Origin: an uncultured Altererythrobacter sp.
Lineage (GTDB): Bacteria; Pseudomonadota; Alphaproteobacteria; Sphingomonadales; Sphingomonadaceae
Length of the DNA: 64,000 nt
Reading direction: 5' to 3'
Assembly: GCA_947492235.1 (NCBI GenBank)
Contig: CANLLZ010000001.1
Location: 496,001-560,000, forward strand
In this document: piece after piece, positions 63,613 to 64,000 of the stretch
Layout: the number at the start of each line of letters is the position of its first letter
Numbering within the stretch: position 1 is the first letter of the stretch
The notes under the pieces: model-generated
Told to the model about the DNA's origin: nothing
Seen by the model: the letters and a program-made list of their open reading frames with translations, nothing else
The model's database searches: none
Made by a program: the position numbers and the translations under genes

Positions 63613-64000
63613 TCAGAAGCTGTATTTGTAGACTCGGCTGACATCGCCGTTCCATTCGCCGTGATATTTATCGAGCAGGCGCTGGGCGGGGACTTTGCCG
63701 CTTTCGACAATCTCGTCGAGCGTCGAGAGGAAACCGGTTTCGTTGTCGCCGCTCTGGCCCAGACGTCCGCGTGCGGCCAGACCGCTGCGGGCAATCGCTA
63801 GCGCGTCCTTCGCCAGATCCTGCAAGGTCCCGCCGCCGGGAATTTCCGCACCCAGCGCTTCTTTGGGCACGGCATTGCGCAATGCCTCGCGCTCTTCCAT
63901 CGTCCAGCCCTTGACCAGATCCCAAGCGGCATCCAGCGCGCCCTGATTGTATAGCAAGCCGACCCACAGGGCGGGCAGGGCGCAAATGCGGCTCCAAGGT
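63613..64000 (-). CDS. gshA: Glutamate-cysteine ligase, C-terminal part; 5' end off the window
   Basis: About 128 C-terminal residues of a plant/alphaproteobacterial-type (GCS2) glutamate-cysteine ligase. ALPALWVGLLYNQGALDAAW, VKGWTMEEREALRNAVP and DEIVESGKVPAQRLLDKYHG are the expected end blocks. It makes gamma-glutamylcysteine, the first step of glutathione synthesis. The frame runs open to base 64000, so the gene is incomplete here. Confidence 0.85.
   Translation of the reverse strand, partial: PWSRICALPALWVGLLYNQGALDAAWDLVKGWTMEEREALRNAVPKEALGAEIPGGGTLQDLAKDALAIARSGLAARGRLGQSGDNETGFLSTLDEIVESGKVPAQRLLDKYHGEWNGDVSRVYKYSF

Noticed and set aside
1-64000. tRNA, rRNA, CRISPR array, insertion sequence, prophage
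   Set aside because: I looked for T-loop GTTCRANTC contexts, evenly spaced direct repeats, transposases and phage genes and saw none I could support. Short RNAs could still be missed without a covariance search.

Overview
The window is a high-GC, gene-dense stretch of a typical alphaproteobacterial chromosome. Gene content and order point to Sphingomonadales, most likely the Erythrobacteraceae (Erythrobacter/Qipengyuania/Altererythrobacter type). The clues are a K+-insensitive proton-pumping pyrophosphatase, a bolA/J-domain/cobS neighbourhood, a coxB-coxA-ctaB-ctaG-coxC-DUF983-surf1-thrC block, short-form HisG beside hisD and nusB, and sphingomonad-type dispersed inverted repeats. This assignment is inference from content; no rRNA or other species marker is present. 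I saw no tRNA, rRNA, CRISPR array, insertion sequence or prophage. Almost all genes are housekeeping or conserved hypothetical.

Layout. 1-1564: 3' part missing, hppA (minus). 1855-3083: small membrane protein plus desaturase. 3097-6497 (minus): hisG-hisD-nusB-thiL. 6539-15000: mixed accessory enzymes (DUF2332, epoxide-hydrolase-like protein, SDR, pirin, NUDIX, AraC regulator, BolA, J-domain protein, GST, DUF1428, MpaB-like) punctuated by three copies of an inverted repeat. 14987-20732: cobS, a membrane GGDEF-EAL protein and a bifunctional penicillin-binding protein. 20774-23795: two thioesterases, then a divergent three-gene cassette of a 51-residue peptide and two cupin-like proteins, which I regard as the most novel locus here. 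23806-28230 (minus): pyrE-pdxJ-acpS-lepB-DUF3089-ruvX. 28477-35016: the aa3 cytochrome c oxidase operon with its assembly factors. 35057-39848: thrC, a methyltransferase, folB, an SDR-like remnant, then moaA-moaD-moaE. 39861-41643: an FNR-type regulator facing a small membrane protein that carries an FNR box. 41901-42689: rplU-rpmA with a terminator. 42919-47424: GNAT, a lower-GC patch, a TetR/metal-hydrolase pair sharing operators, ygfZ, and an ATP-grasp protein. 47492-52564: pyrC, rarD, two envelope proteins, astD. 52875-55565: a YadA-like trimeric adhesin and a small exported protein. 55562-64000: selO, a hydrolase-glycosyltransferase pair, a YfgM-like/BamB pair, an ICMT-like membrane methyltransferase, a quinol monooxygenase and the end of gshA.

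How the genes work together. The cox block is a complete assembly line for an A1-type haem-copper oxidase: catalytic subunits I-III, haem O synthase, the CuB chaperone CtaG and SURF1. The pyrE-lepB block and hisG-thiL block are tightly overlapped translational units. Three regulatory layouts can be read directly: an FNR box placed as a class II activator site upstream of the 39932 gene, twin TetR-type palindromes overlapping a sigma-70 promoter between 45026 and 45135, and several good intrinsic terminators.
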